NCBI RefSeq assembly: GCF_019703515.2
Contig: NC_059372.1
Location: 16,095,492-16,159,491, forward strand
Length of the DNA stretch: 64,000 bases
Direction of reading: 5' to 3'
From: Myxocyprinus asiaticus
Taxonomy: Eukaryota; Chordata; Actinopteri; Cypriniformes; Catostomidae
Made by a program: the position numbers and the translations under genes. The notes under the pieces are model-generated. The model searched no databases. It had not been told where the DNA came from and worked only from the letters and a program-made list of their open reading frames with translations. The first letter of the stretch is position 1, and the number at the start of each line of letters is the position of its first letter. Below are positions 34,612 through 47,100 of this stretch, piece by piece.

Positions 34612-35228
34612 ATGGCTGCGTCCTCCGGAGGTCGCGTTTGTCGGCCGCATACGTCATCGAGGATGTCTTGTTTCAGAAAAGCGAGTAGGACACTCCGAAT
34701 GCAGCCTTCGAATGCGACCTTCTTTCACGGGAATTCGGAAGATGCATGAGGCGTATCCTTCATGGGCACTCACAACCCATAATTCTTTGCTTCAACGGAA
34801 ATGTCTAAAAAATAAATAATAATAACGCCAATTTGCCCGTAAATATGATGTTCAAACGCAAGTAATGTTAATTCCCAAGTTGAAGTACCTCAGTAGATGG
34901 GTGCAGAATATATCATATGTATAACTATATTATATATAATTAAAATAAAGTATTAGACTAAAAGTACACCTGTAAAATCTTTACATCATTAGAACTCTCC
35001 TAAAATGTACCTCATACATTCCCTTCTGGGACTTTGTTCCCTTCTCAGTCAAAGCACTGGCAGAGTGGCGTGCTGTCATAGCAACCATGTTACGTTCCGT
35101 TTCCGTTTGTCCTACGAAGGCCGTCTCGTTTAAACGAGGCTTATTTAAAGGAGGACGCTCGGTATACTGCAGCATTCAAAGGACGCGTCCTACCTAGCAC
35201 GCAGCCTTCGAAACGAGACACAGCCTAT
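34612..35228. repeat. Palindromic TIR element, family C
   Basis: The left end atggctgcgtcctccggagg and the inverted right end ggctgtgtctcgtttcgaag, then ggctgcgt, are related. A smaller relative is at 52787-52979. There is no coding capacity; the frame at 34433-34819 runs across the boundary and looks fortuitous. Confidence 0.5.
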
Positions 35229-35522
35229 GATACAGTAATCATGTAGTACAGTAACTGTTTGACTCAGAACCAGGGAAGACAGGTGTGCTCTTATACTGCC
35301 TATCAAGCAATGAAAGAAATAGAAACCTTCTCAAGCATATGCAAGTACCTGACCAAACAGGTCAGATGTTAGAGGGAAATTTAATTCTGGTAGACTTCAA
35401 CCATTCATATCAGACAATATATTTAGAATACAGTTGAATACATATTAAATAGTAAAAACACATAAATAAGCAATAAATACATAATAAATATAATAACAAT
35501 TAATAAACTGTGTTAAAAATTT

Positions 35523-35752
35523 CAGTCTTTGTCCTCTGGCCATGAGGCATTCCACTGTGCTGCAGGTGCCATCTATGGGTGCCACATCAGGATTCTTCCT
35601 CCTGCAGAGCCACAGAAGAAATGTTACATAAACAGAAAACTTTTCCCTTCAGTGCTACTGCAGGGCATCTGTGATGCCAAGGGCACATTTATGGATGTGT
35701 ACATTTGCAATCCAGGATCTGTACATGATGCTACATTGAGAAGTTGCTGATA
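35523..35752 (+). pseudogene. PIF/Harbinger transposase fragment
   Basis: The frame encodes HCAAGAIYGCHIRILPPAEP, then YINRKLFPSVLLQGICDAKG and VYICNPGSVHDA. This is the segment around the first catalytic Asp of Harbinger (HARBI1-type) transposases. The expected Asp in GAIDG is Tyr here. Only about 70 residues are present, ending at a (TA)n tract. A short frame near 34016-34137 (starting MDQTQIAIG) may come from the same kind of element. Confidence 0.7.
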
Positions 35753-35757
35753 ATAAA

Positions 35758-35761
<4 letters not shown>

Positions 35762-35826
<65 letters not shown>
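35762..35826. repeat. (TA)n microsatellite
   Basis: Uninterrupted ta units for about 65 bp, directly beside the Tc1 element at 35829. TA is the Tc1 target, so the tract was probably the insertion site; a shorter (TA)n continues at 37450-37471. Confidence 0.95.
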
Positions 35827-35828
<2 letters not shown>

Positions 35829-35829
<1 letters not shown>

Positions 35830-37263
35830 CAGTGCATCCGGAAAGTATTCACAGCGCTTCACTTTTTCCACATTTTGTTATGTTACAGCCTTATTCCAAA
35901 ATGGATTAAATTAATTATTTTCCCTCAAAATTCTACAAACAATACCCCATAATGACAACGTGAAAGAAGTTTGTTTGAAATCTTTGCAAATTTATTAAAA
36001 ATAAAAAACGAAAAAAATCACATGTACATAAGTATTCACAGCCTTTGCCATGACACTCAAAATTGAGCTCAGGTGCATCCTGTTTCCACTGATCATCCTT
36101 GAGATGTTTCTACAACTTGACTGGAGTCCACCTGTGGTAAATTCAGTTGATTGGACATTATTTGGAAAGGCACACACCTGTGTATATAAGGTCCCACAGT
36201 TAACAGTGCATGTCAGAGCACAAACCAAGCCATGAAGTCCAAGGGATTATCTGTAGACCTCCGAGACAGGATTGTATCGAGGCACAGATCTGGGGAAGGG
36301 TACAGAAAAATGTCTGCAGCATTGAAGGTCCCAATGAGCACAGTGGCCTCCATCATCTGTAAATGGAAGAAGTTTGGAACCACCAGGACTCTTCCTAGAG
36401 CTGGCCACCTGGCCAAACTGAGCGATCGGGGGAGAAGGGCCTTAGACAGGGAGGTGACCAAGAACCCGATGGTCACTCTGACAGAGCTCCAGCATTTCTG
36501 TGTGGAGAGAGGAGAAACTTCCAGAAGAACAACCATCTCTGCAGCACTCCACCAATCAGGCCTGTATGGTAGAGTGGCCAGACGGAAGCCACTCCTCAGT
36601 AAAAGGCACATGACAGCCCGCCTGGAGGACTCTCAGACCATGAGAAACAAAATTCTCTGGTCTGATGAAACAAAGATTGAACTCTTTGGCCTGAATGGCA
36701 AGCGGCATGTCTGGAGGAAACCAGGCACCGCTCATCACCTGGCCAATACCATCCCTACAGTGAAGCATGGTGGTGGCAGCATCATGCTGTGAGGATGTTT
36801 TTCAGCGGCAGGAACTGGGAGACTAGTCAGGATCGAGGGAAGGATGAATGCAGCAATGTACAGAGACATCCTTGATGAAAACCTGCTCCAGAGCGCTCTG
36901 GACCTCGGACTGGGGTGAAGGTTCATCTTCCAACAGGACAACGACCCTAAGCACACAGCCAAGATAACAAAGGAGTGGCTCCGGGACAACTCTATGAATG
37001 TCCTTGAGTGGCCCATCCAGAGCCCAGACTTGAAACCGATTGAACATCTCTGGAGAGATTTGAAAATGGCTGTGCACCGACGCTCCCCATCCAACCTGAT
37101 GGAGCTTGAGTGGTCCTGCAAAGAAGAATGGGAGAATCTGCCCACAAATTGGTGTGCCAAGCTTGTAGCATCATACTCAAAAAGACTTGAGGCTGTAACT
37201 GGTGCCAAAGGTGCTTCAACAAAGTATTGAGCAAAGGCTGTGAATACTTATGTACATGTGTTT

Positions 37264-37294
<31 letters not shown>

Positions 37295-37440
37295 ATAAAT
37301 TTGCAAAGATTTCAAACAAACTTCTTTCACATTGTCATTATGGGGTATTGTTTGTAGAATTTTGAGGAAAATAATGAATTTAATCAATTTTGGAATAAGG
37401 CTGTAAAGTGAAGCGCTGTGAATACTTTCCGGATGTACTG
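35829..37440 (+). mobile_element. Near full-length Tc1-like transposon
   Basis: About 1.6 kb. Long terminal inverted repeats (about 210 bp) begin acagtgcatccggaaagtat and end inverted acagtacatccggaaagtat. An inner repeat (acataagtattcacagcc, near 36025 and inverted near 37240) resembles the outer end. This IR/DR layout is that of Sleeping Beauty-type Tc1 elements. A transposase gene runs across the middle with two stops. A (TTTA)n run at 37261-37290 lies in the right repeat. Confidence 0.9.
36232..37230 (+). pseudogene. Tc1-like transposase, two in-frame stops
   Basis: One reading frame runs from MKSKGLSVDLRDRIVSRHRS to the terminal GASTKY and TGA at 37228-37230, 332 codons before the stop, a normal Tc1 length. 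The N-terminal paired-like helix-turn-helix (YRKMSAALKVPMSTVASIIC) is present. The DDE residues are visible: Asp in WSDET, Asp in FQQDND, Glu in KPIEHLW. TGA at 36790-36792 replaces the Trp expected in the LWGCF motif, and TGA at 36916-36918 precedes RFIFQQDND. There are no frameshifts, so the copy is inactive but young. Confidence 0.9.
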
Positions 37441-37470
37441 TATATGCAACTGTATATATATATATATATA

Positions 37471-38272
<802 letters not shown>

Positions 38273-39171
38273 GCACATCTTGAGCCTGATATGCCCTCAC
38301 GATGGCATCAATGACCCAGTGGGCGATCCTCTGTTTGGAGACAGCGCTTCCTTTCCGCTGTCCACCAAAGCAGACAAAGAGCTGCTCGGAGCTTCTAAAG
38401 CTCTGCGTGCGATCCAAATACGCCCCATCCAAGGGCCAGACGTGGAGATTCCAGAGGTCTGGTAGCGGGTGCCAAATGGTGCCCCGTCCCGTGTCGCGAG
38501 GAGTATGAGATCCGAGAACCATGTCTGGGTGGGCCAGTAGGGTGCTGCTAGGATGACCTGCTCCTCATCCTCCCTGACCATGCACAGGGTCTGTGCAAGT
38601 AGGCTCACTGGTGGAAACACATACTTGTGTAGTCAAGGGGGCCAGCTGTGTGCCAGTGCGTCTATACCGAGGGGTGCCTCGGTCAGGGCATACCAAAGCG
38701 GGCAATGGGAGGATTCCCGGGAAGCAAACAGGTCTACCTGTGCTCGACCGAATCGGCTCCAAATCAGCTGGACCACCTGGGGGTGGAGTCTTCACTCTCC
38801 TCTGAGCGTAACCTGTCATGACAGTGCGTCCGCCGTGGTGTTGAGGTCGCCCGGGATGTGAGTGGCTCGCAGCGACTTGAGGCGCAGGCGACATGCAACG
38901 GGAGCATATACCACCTTGACGGTTGATGTAAGCTACCGTTGCTATGTTGTCCATCCGGACCAACACGTGCTTGCCCTGGATATCAATGACCGGAACCTCC
39001 GCAGGGCGAGCAGTACTGCCAACAACTCTAGGCAGTAGATGTGCCAACACAGCCGCAGGCCAGTCCAGTAGCTGGTGGCTGTGTGCCCGTTGCATATGGT
39101 GCCCCAGCCCATCTTGGAGGCGTCTGTTGTAACCACGACACACCTGAAGTTCTGCTCTAGCATGTATCTAG
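38273..39171 (-). pseudogene. DIRS RNase H and tyrosine-recombinase remnants
   Basis: RNase H begins around YMLEQNFRCVVVTTDASKMG and continues WHIYCLELLAVLLALRRF, then (shifted frame) GKHVLVRMDNIATVAYINRQ. The catalytic Asp residues of the TDAS and MDN motifs are visible. Recombinase sequence (LFVCFGGQRKGSAVSKQRIA and HWVIDAIVRAY) follows near 38280-38430. Multiple frameshifts. Confidence 0.7.
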
Positions 39172-39196
39172 CGTATGACACTAAACTGAAAATGAC

Positions 39197-40275
39197 CACC
39201 AGGGTGGACATCGCCTGCCCGAGAGACCGCACCATGACCTTTGTCGCCCGGAGAGCGAGGTCGGTTGCCGAGCGCAGTTTCTGCATCAATCCCGGGTCAG
39301 AACTACCCTCGAGCAGATTTTAGTGCCTTGGCTTGGTGTACTTGCAGGAGAGCCATGGCGTGCAGGGCGGAGGCGGCTTGTCCAGCGGCACCGTAGGCCC
39401 TAGTCACCAGGGATGACATAAACCTACAGGCCCTGGATGGGCTCTGCGGACACAAGTGCACCACGAGTGCCTTATCCACCTGAGGGATCACCGAATACCC
39501 CCTGGCCACTCCATCATCGAGGGTAGTGAGAGCGGGGGAGCTGAAAGACCAGGACTGGGCAGTAAAAGGTGCCTCCCACGATCTTGTCAGTTCCTCACGC
39601 GCTTCCGGAAAGAAAGGAACCAGGGCGGGGCGTGGCTGTGGGCAGCGCCATGAGCCCAGGAACCAATCATTGAGCCGCAAGGGTTCAGGGGAGAGTGGAG
39701 GGTCCACTCTAGCCCGACGCTCACAGCCGCCCGGGAAAGCATGTCTGTCATTTCCATGTCGGCCTGAGACTGGGCGACCATTACCGAAGGAGGAAGCCCA
39801 GCCGAAGCCTCTGCGTCCGACTGGACGAGCCCGCTCTCCGATGCTGCGTTCAATAACTCATCGTCTTCCCGGGCTCCAAACAAGAGGTTGAACTCGCCCT
39901 GAGACGAGCCGGCGGTCTCGTCCGAGCGCCCGACTGGGGCAAGCGAGCGTGCTGGGGAATGGGAGGTCTGTGGGGGGATACCCAGCGGAGGTGGTCCCAT
40001 TGATGTCCCCAAATCGCCCCTAGTGCTAACCGACGTGGCCTCAATCCCGTAGTAGAAGGACCGGTGCGGGGAGCCGCTGGGGTGGCTTGCTTTCTTACGA
40101 AAGCAAGCCGCAACCGCAATGTTGCAATGGTCAAGTTCTCGCAATAAGGACATGACCCATCCACGAACGATGTATCCACGTGGGCAGCAACCAGACACAT
40201 AAGACAGCGATTGTGGCCGTCAGAAGCGGAGAGATAACGACCGCAACCAGGAATAACACACAAACGGAAAGGCAT
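39197..40275 (-). pseudogene. DIRS gag-like pseudogene
   Basis: The first frame, 40275-39850, has a Cys/His-rich start (CVIPGC, CLMCLVAAHVD, GSCPYCENLTI) that looks like a zinc-binding region. Frames 40198-39587 and 39707-39303 continue the protein (VDKALVVHLCPQSPSRACRF, TRAYGAAGQAASALHAMALL). They end with LRSATDLALRATKVMVRSLG, QAMSTLVV before the deletion junction. At least two frameshifts. Confidence 0.65.
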
Positions 40276-40686
40276 CTTTAAAAAGACATTCCATGTGTGC
40301 CGCTCTTTTTGTGAATGAAAATATGCTTTTTAAGAATACGCTCTCTTTTTCGCTCTGCCGAAGCGCCCAGGGGCGTTCTCTTCACTCCACGGGTTCAGAG
40401 GGGGAGAATCCAGAATCCCGTAAATCCAGCAGTTTTGAGGTGCGTCTTTGGAGGGAATTGAATTCAGTGCACTGAATACAACAGCTCGGCTCCGAAGAGA
40501 AAATTTGAATGAGTGGTTGCATACCAACTCCTTTTATACCCGTATGCCCAGGGGAGTGACATGCAAATTCCACTCGCTGGTTCCCATTGGCCTTTTTAAA
40601 AAAAAGCAGAGGTGTTTGGGCCACCCAAGAGTGACCCCTAGTGTCACTACATCGACACAACATCGAGTGAGTGACAGATAGGGAAC

Positions 40687-41590
40687 TAATTTCACATGAT
40701 ATTCAATGAGTAACCTTCAATAACCTTTATTAATAATTAGTGGAAAGTGCCTAACAATTCAAATATGTCATGTTAATCAATGAAGATTATCATGAATAGT
40801 GGGTTTACAGAGAACTTTGACTGATTAAAATATATTGTGTATTGATGTGATTTCAGAAAATAGCTATAGGCTAGGTCTACGTGTTTTAATGTAAATGACA
40901 GGTGGTTACAAATATGTAGTTTTATTATTTTTAATGGGTTTTTTTTTCTTCAAAAAATAAATACATTTATGACAAGCTGTCTATTGGAAAACAGAAGTAA
41001 CCTTTGATTATTTATGGGCATTAATGTTTAATCAGTAGTATCCCAATTATATACACTGCTTTTTAATGCTGGTTGAACAAAGGTTTATGGACATATCGTT
41101 AAAATCTGGAACCCTTCTGACAATTAAACAGCGGAATGATTAGGTCCTGAAAAACACATGCATTTGGCAGACACCTTTATCCAAAGCAACTTTGAGGGAT
41201 ACATTTTTTAATCAGTATGTGTGTTCTTTGAGAATTGAACCCATGACCTTGGCGGTGCTATACAGTACAACCACGCTCTGCACTGTAGTAGACACAGTAA
41301 TGCATGGACATACCAGAAGACATCTTTCTTAAGTCAGGGACTTCTAGTGGCCTTGTTTAAAGCTAAATGTATTCAAGCATTTCAACCAGTTCATATTTCT
41401 GCTGGTCAAAACTGTTCAACCACATTGTTAATGATGAAGGTGACAAGCAAAATATTAAATAAATAAAAGTTATGTTGTTCTGCCTTGATGTTTTGTTTTA
41501 TATAAAATTCGTAATAAAATTAAAAAAAGTTATTGTGAGGACTGCCTCAATGATTAATTTAGGCTACAGATATTATCTTTAATAAAACCT
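40687..41590. other. Intergenic, AT-rich
   Basis: No gene. Contains the reverse SINE remnant at 41155-41290. Confidence 0.5.
41155..41290 (-). mobile_element. tRNA-derived SINE remnant, second family
   Basis: Starts catttggcagacacctttatccaaagcaact, the reverse of the teleost retroposon tail. Ends with a degenerate B box (gaattgaacccatgacc) and an A-box-like region. Same family as 12800-12945, opposite orientation. Confidence 0.6.
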
Positions 41591-42168
41591 TAAAGGAATA
41601 GTTCACCCAAAAATGAAAATTCTCTCATCATTTACTCACCCTCATGCCATCCCAGACGTGTATGACTTTCTTTCTTCTGCAGAACACAAATAATATTTCA
41701 GCACTGTAGGTCCATACAGTGCAAGTGAATGGTGACCAAAACTTTGAAGCTCCTAAAAGCACAAAGGCAGCATAAAAGTAATCCATAAAACTGCAGTGTT
41801 TTAATCCATGTCTTCTGAAGCAATTCCTTTTTCACTGTATATTGTGCAATTGAAGTCTCTAGAAAAGTGTAATCAAGCTTAGAATCATGTTCGCCACAGA
41901 GACGGTCTGTTTCCACCCAATGGTAATGGATCGCTACAGAAGACATGGATTAAACAACTGGAGTCTTATGGATTACCTTTATGATGCCTTTATGTGCTTA
42001 AAAGTTTTGGTCACCACTCACTTGCATTGAATGGACCAACAGAGCTGAGAAATTATTCTAAAAATCTTTGTTTGTGTTCTGCAGAAGACAAAGTCATACA
42101 CATCTGGGATAACATGACAGTGAGTAAGTGATGAGAGAATTTTCATTTTTGGGTGAACTATTCCTTTA
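41591..42168. repeat. Fold-back element, family A (complete)
   Basis: Starts taaaggaatagttcacccaa and ends ttgggtgaactattccttta, with long mirrored arms (cccagacgtgtatgactttc / gaag.caaagtcatacacatctggg). No coding capacity. Confidence 0.85.
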
Positions 42169-43592
42169 AGTTGTTTCTGAATAACTGATCAAATTTTTTA
42201 TTATTACAATTGTATATATTTTGTTTATAAGGTTATCATTTAAGCTATTATTTGTTAATTAATAAATAGTACATTTTATGATGCAAAAAAATAAAATAAT
42301 ACAATCTTCTATACACATTTTGTTAATTACTTTAGTAAAATACATAGATTATTTATTCACTCTCTGCATGCCGCTTTTAGTTCTCTAATGTAACAAACCT
42401 GAAGAAGAACAAGCAGTTAATTTATGTATTCTTTATATTCTTTGATCCCCTTCAGTCAAGAGTTTAATTAAAATATGGTTAAAAACCTGAAGTGGGAAGA
42501 GATGGAGCGTGGCATAAGGAGCATCTATCAAGAATTTTAATACCATCTGGCAAACACTTCACACAAAACAGACAAAAACAGATGTTTCTGAGATCCTTTA
42601 CTCCAATTGGTTCCTTGTAAGCTGGCCACATGACGAAAGATAAAAAAAAAATCACTCTCAACAGCCTCAATTCCACCACAGACACAAAGTGATAAAACTA
42701 ATAAATCAACAGTTTCCTGAAATCCCCACCCCTTCCCTACTGTCTCAACTCTCAACAACATTTGACATACAGATTTATTTTTTTATTTTTTTTCTGGGAA
42801 GATTCCTTTCTTCAGTAGAAGCCATTATAACATATTGTCAGACCACTCAGGAGAAAAATAGCTAAATGGTTTCCAATAATATTATAGAGGCACATAAGAA
42901 TTTAAATATCATTCAGACTGTACTGTGTCAATAAGTATCAATATAGAAAAATGTTGTATTATATTAAAATATACAGAAATAATGTTATTGTCTGCATGTA
43001 TGTGCAAGTTTTAATTGCAACAGTAACACATTTTGTTTTTATTTATTTATTTATTTTTTTGGTGTATTGTATACATTACTCCATAAATACTCTTTATATT
43101 AAGGTTCATAGATTTTAGACAGCTTTGTTATTATAATAATAATTAAATACTTAGCATATGCAATTTTAATATACAATTTGCATAACCAAAGCAGAAGTAG
43201 CCTGTATTTACAAAACATATGAACAACAATAAATAGAAATAATAAATAAGTGATATTCTGGTATAAACAATACCAACACTGGTATTAACAACACATGCAA
43301 TACAGAAATAAACATAAGCAAATAATAAGACAGTAAACAATGCAAAGTGTCAAAAATGGGGAACAAATGCTGTAAAAAAAAATTACAAATAAAATAAAAA
43401 TAAAAAAACCTTTTGCCCATGTGAGGTGTTGATGGTCTTGTATGTTGTACAATATATGCATCTTATCACTCAATTTAGAATCTGGCAGATGAAGAGAAAT
43501 AAACAGTTTTAACCAGATAAAATCATCTATGTTTATACTACTGTACTTAATTGCAACTATCTAACTAATGGCCAAATATTCAAAGAAAACCT
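42169..43592. other. Downstream flank of oprl1
   Basis: AT-rich DNA that should include the oprl1 3' UTR nearest 43592. T-rich runs near 42775-42795 and 43040-43060. The three overlapping hydrophobic frames at 43143-43473 are AT-driven and not credible. Confidence 0.5.
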
Positions 43593-44158
43593 CTAATCCA
43601 TACACAGTGGAATGGGACTTACAACAACCACTCCTTTTTCTTGTGAAGCAGCTGCCTCTTCCTCCACGCCACATTCTCTCTCCTTTTTCAATGACCTCTT
43701 GCGCTGATCTTCTAAGTACAAACTGGAGTTGGTCGGCACACAGAATTCACGGAAACACCGCTTGAAGTTTTCATCCAGGAAGGCATAGAGAACAGGGTTT
43801 AAACTACTGTTAGCATAGCCCAGAGCAATACAGAAGTGCATGGCTGCCACAGTGACCTGGCTGCCTCCAAGATCCACCTTTCCCAAGGCCTGGATCAGAG
43901 CCAAGACCTGCACTGGCATCCAGCACAGCACAAAGGCAGCTACCACAGACAGTACCATATAGGTGATTCTCCTCAGGTTCCGGTCTTTCTCTCTTGAGCC
44001 TGAGAGGAGACGTACACTGCGTAGGCGTCGCACCATCAACCCATAGCAGCCACTTATGATTGCCACAGGAATCAAAAAAGAGCAGAGGAACACGCTAGTC
44101 GCGAACACAGGCTCCCAGTGTCCTCTTGGGTCAGGCAGGACCACTATGCACTCAACAC
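43593..44158 (-). CDS. oprl1: oprl1 coding exon 3 (last)
   Basis: The exon is 566 nt and encodes extracellular loop 2 to the C-terminus. The acceptor is tctctgcag before 44158. It reads [11 protein letters not shown] (second disulphide Cys), TM5, then the third intracellular loop [18 protein letters not shown], nearly identical to mammalian OPRL1 as I recall it. TM6 has CWMPVQV, TM7 has [16 protein letters not shown], and a Cys in CFREFC may be palmitoylated. The 50-residue tail is charged and poorly conserved, ending PLCMD and a stop at 43593. Confidence 0.94.
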
Positions 44159-47100
44159 CTGCAGAGAAGTAAGTTGAGTTAGGGAATGAATTGAAAAAGG
44201 TGTTTTAAAGTAGTACCATGATTTACTACGAATCATGAGTGGCCTGATGAAATGGAGAGCAACATCTTCTTAGAAGGGAGCACAAGAGAGAAGAGGGATA
44301 TGGTTTATCTAATAATTTTGTTCACCCAAAAATAAAAATTCTCTCATCATTTACTCACCCTCATGCCATCCCAGATTTGAAAGACTTTCTTTCTTCTGCT
44401 GAACACAAACAAAGATTTTTAGAAAAATATCTCAGCTCTGTTGGTCCATTCAGTTGAAGTGAATGGTGAACAAAATTTTTAATCCCAAAAAGCATACAAA
44501 GGCAGCATAAAAGTAATCCATACGACTCCAGTGGTTAAATTCATGCCTTCAAAAGCTATATAAGTGTGGGTGAGAAACAGATCAATATTTAAGTTCTTTT
44601 TTACTATGAATGTCCACTTTCACTCTCTTCTCTCCTAAGAATTCTTCTTTTGTTTTTGGTGATGCGCATTCTTTGTGCATATCGCTGCCTACTGGGCAGG
44701 GAGGAGAATTTATAGTAAAAATAGGACTTACAATGTATCTGTTTCTCACCCACACCTATCGCTTCTGAAGACATGGATAAAACCACTGGAGTCATAAAAT
44801 TACTTTTACGCTGCCTTTATATGCTTCTTGGAGCTTCAAAGTACTGGTCACCATTCACTTGCATTGTATGGGTCAACAGTGCTGAGATATTCTCCTAAAA
44901 ATCTTGTTTTGTGTTCAGCGGAAGAAAAAAGTCATACACATCTGGGATGGCATGAGGGTAAATGATGGGAGAATTTTTATTTTTGTTTGAACTATCCCTT
45001 TAAAAAAGTTTTATATTTAAAGAAATTAACAGTAGGGTACAATGGGCTAAAGCAAGACAAAGTGAGTCAAAATACTTATTTGTCATTTTCAGTTTTGGTC
45101 AAGGTGATTTAATCAAAAGTGTTTCAATAACTGTCCAATACGTGAAAGGATAGTATTTGGGGTAAAAAAAAAAAAAAAAAAAGCCCCCATAAAACAAAGT
45201 GTGGGGTAAAATGCCCCCTCGTCACCTTATAAAAAATGTAATCTGTTATTTTTTTCCATTCACACAAATTATGTTGCTCCATCAATATTCAGTAAAAAGA
45301 TTTGTTTTTTCCAATCTTGATATACTTTGTGACCTGAAAAAAAAAATATATATATATAATAAAAAAAATAAAAAAAATTCCTTAAAGGAATATTCCCGGT
45401 TTAATACAAGATAAGCTCAATCAACAGCATTTGTGGCATAATGTTGATTACCACAAAAAATAATTTTGACTCATCCCTCCTTTTAAAGGCAGCAATGTGA
45501 AGCATATAATTTTATAAAAAATCTTACATTCATACTTCTGTTAGAACTTGTCTATTATTTGAGCTGTCAAGTTGCTTAGATTGTTGTTTTTTAAAAGTTT
45601 AGTGTTTTAGGGTTTACAGTGTTATGTCATAAAATTGGATATAAATGTACACAGTAAAGGTAAGCGATTTTATCACACTAAAATCATGTTCACACGAATT
45701 TTGTTTACATCTTGTGGCTATACTTTTGAAACAGTGAGTATTTTAACGTTTACGGATCTGCCCCATTCACTTCTATTGTAAATGCCTCACTGTAGGTTTT
45801 TTCTTTTTTTTTCTTTTCACCCAATTTGGAATGCCCAATTCCCAGTGCGCTTTTTAAGTCCTCATGGTTGCGTAGTGATTCGCCTCAATCAGGGTGGCGG
45901 AGGATGACTCCCAGTTGCCTCCGCGTCTGAGAAAATCAACCCCCGCATCTTATCACATGGCTTGTTGAGTGCGTTGCCACAGAGACATAGCGCGTGTGGA
46001 GGCTTCACGCCATTCACCGCGGCATCCATGCTCAACTCACCATGCGCCCCACCGAGAACGAACCACATTATAGTGACCACGAGGAGGTTACCCCATGTGA
46101 CTCTACCCTCCCTAGCAACCGGGCCAATTTAGTTGCTTAGGAGACCCGGCTGGAGTCACTCAGCACAACCTGGGATTCGAACTAGCGAACTCCAGGGGTG
46201 GTAGCCAACGTCTTTTACCACTGAGCTACCCAGGCCCCTAGTTTTTGCTTTTTTGAAGTAAAAGAAGGAACAAGCCAAAATATTTGTTTTGTGTAATCAA
46301 CATGATGCCACAAATGCTGTCGACTGAGCTTAACTTATATTAAATCCAGAATATTCCTTTAAGGGTTGCCTTAAGACCCATTGTACCCTACTTTTGACAA
46401 ATATGCGTTTCCGATAATGTTCTCACATGAGATGAAGGCTTCAGTCATATTCAGTCCTAGTCAACGCCATCTTATTCTATATAAGGGCTGTCCCCGCTCA
46501 AAGTGGCTGCCAAATTAAAATCACATGACCAGTTGAAAACGACTCCCTATTTTCAGACACTTTTGGTTGTGAAATATATTCATCACTGCAGACAAATATG
46601 CATGAAAATTGGGTATTTCTACAATAGCATTGGTAACCAAGCATCATCGCCAACAGGTATCAGTATCAATTCCAAGAACACTGTTGTACATAAACAAAAA
46701 GGTACTTAGTACACCATTAAGTTATATATTATCATTGTAGGCACAACTGTCTAAGTAGAAGATGTCTAAAAAAAAACACAAACCTTACAGAAATGACAAA
46801 AAATTTATACAAATGAAAAAAAAAATTGGACTGACCATCACGAATGATGAAATGAACAAAATGGATCTTGTATGCTTCAGAATGGTGGGCTGAGGCAGTA
46901 AAATAGCTACGAGAGAGCATGACTACCATTAGCGTCCTCCTCCACCTGACCCATGATCATGACAGGCAATCCTACGGCTGATGCCAACACCCACACAACC
47001 ACGTTAAACAGCTTGGCCCGGAGCGGGGTGCGAACTGACAGGGAGCGCACAGGGTGGCAGACTGCTATGTAGCGATCCACGCTCATTATGGTCAGGGTGA

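Larger units (their letters stand above)
38273..40686 (-). mobile_element. DIRS-type retroelement, internally deleted
   Basis: Read on the minus strand from 40686: a terminal repeat (gttccctatctgtcactcac...), a gag-like start MPFRLCVIPGCGRYLSASDG at 40275, gag continuing in shifted frames to about 39200, then a jump to RNase H (VVVTTDASKMGWG, HVLVRMDNIATVAYINRQGG). A tyrosine-recombinase fragment follows (SSEQLFVCFGGQRKG, SKQRIAHWVIDAIVRAYQAQ), cut off at 38273. The reverse transcriptase core is absent. DIRS elements use a tyrosine recombinase instead of an integrase. It is non-functional. Confidence 0.82.

Noticed and set aside
34433..34819. 128-residue plus-strand protein
   Set aside because: Crosses the boundary of a palindromic repeat; no recognisable domain.
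39526..39891. Plus-strand frame of 121 residues
   Set aside because: Antisense shadow of the DIRS gag region.
43143..43473. Three overlapping hydrophobic small proteins
   Set aside because: AT-rich sequence yields Phe/Tyr/Leu-rich frames by chance; no start context or homology.
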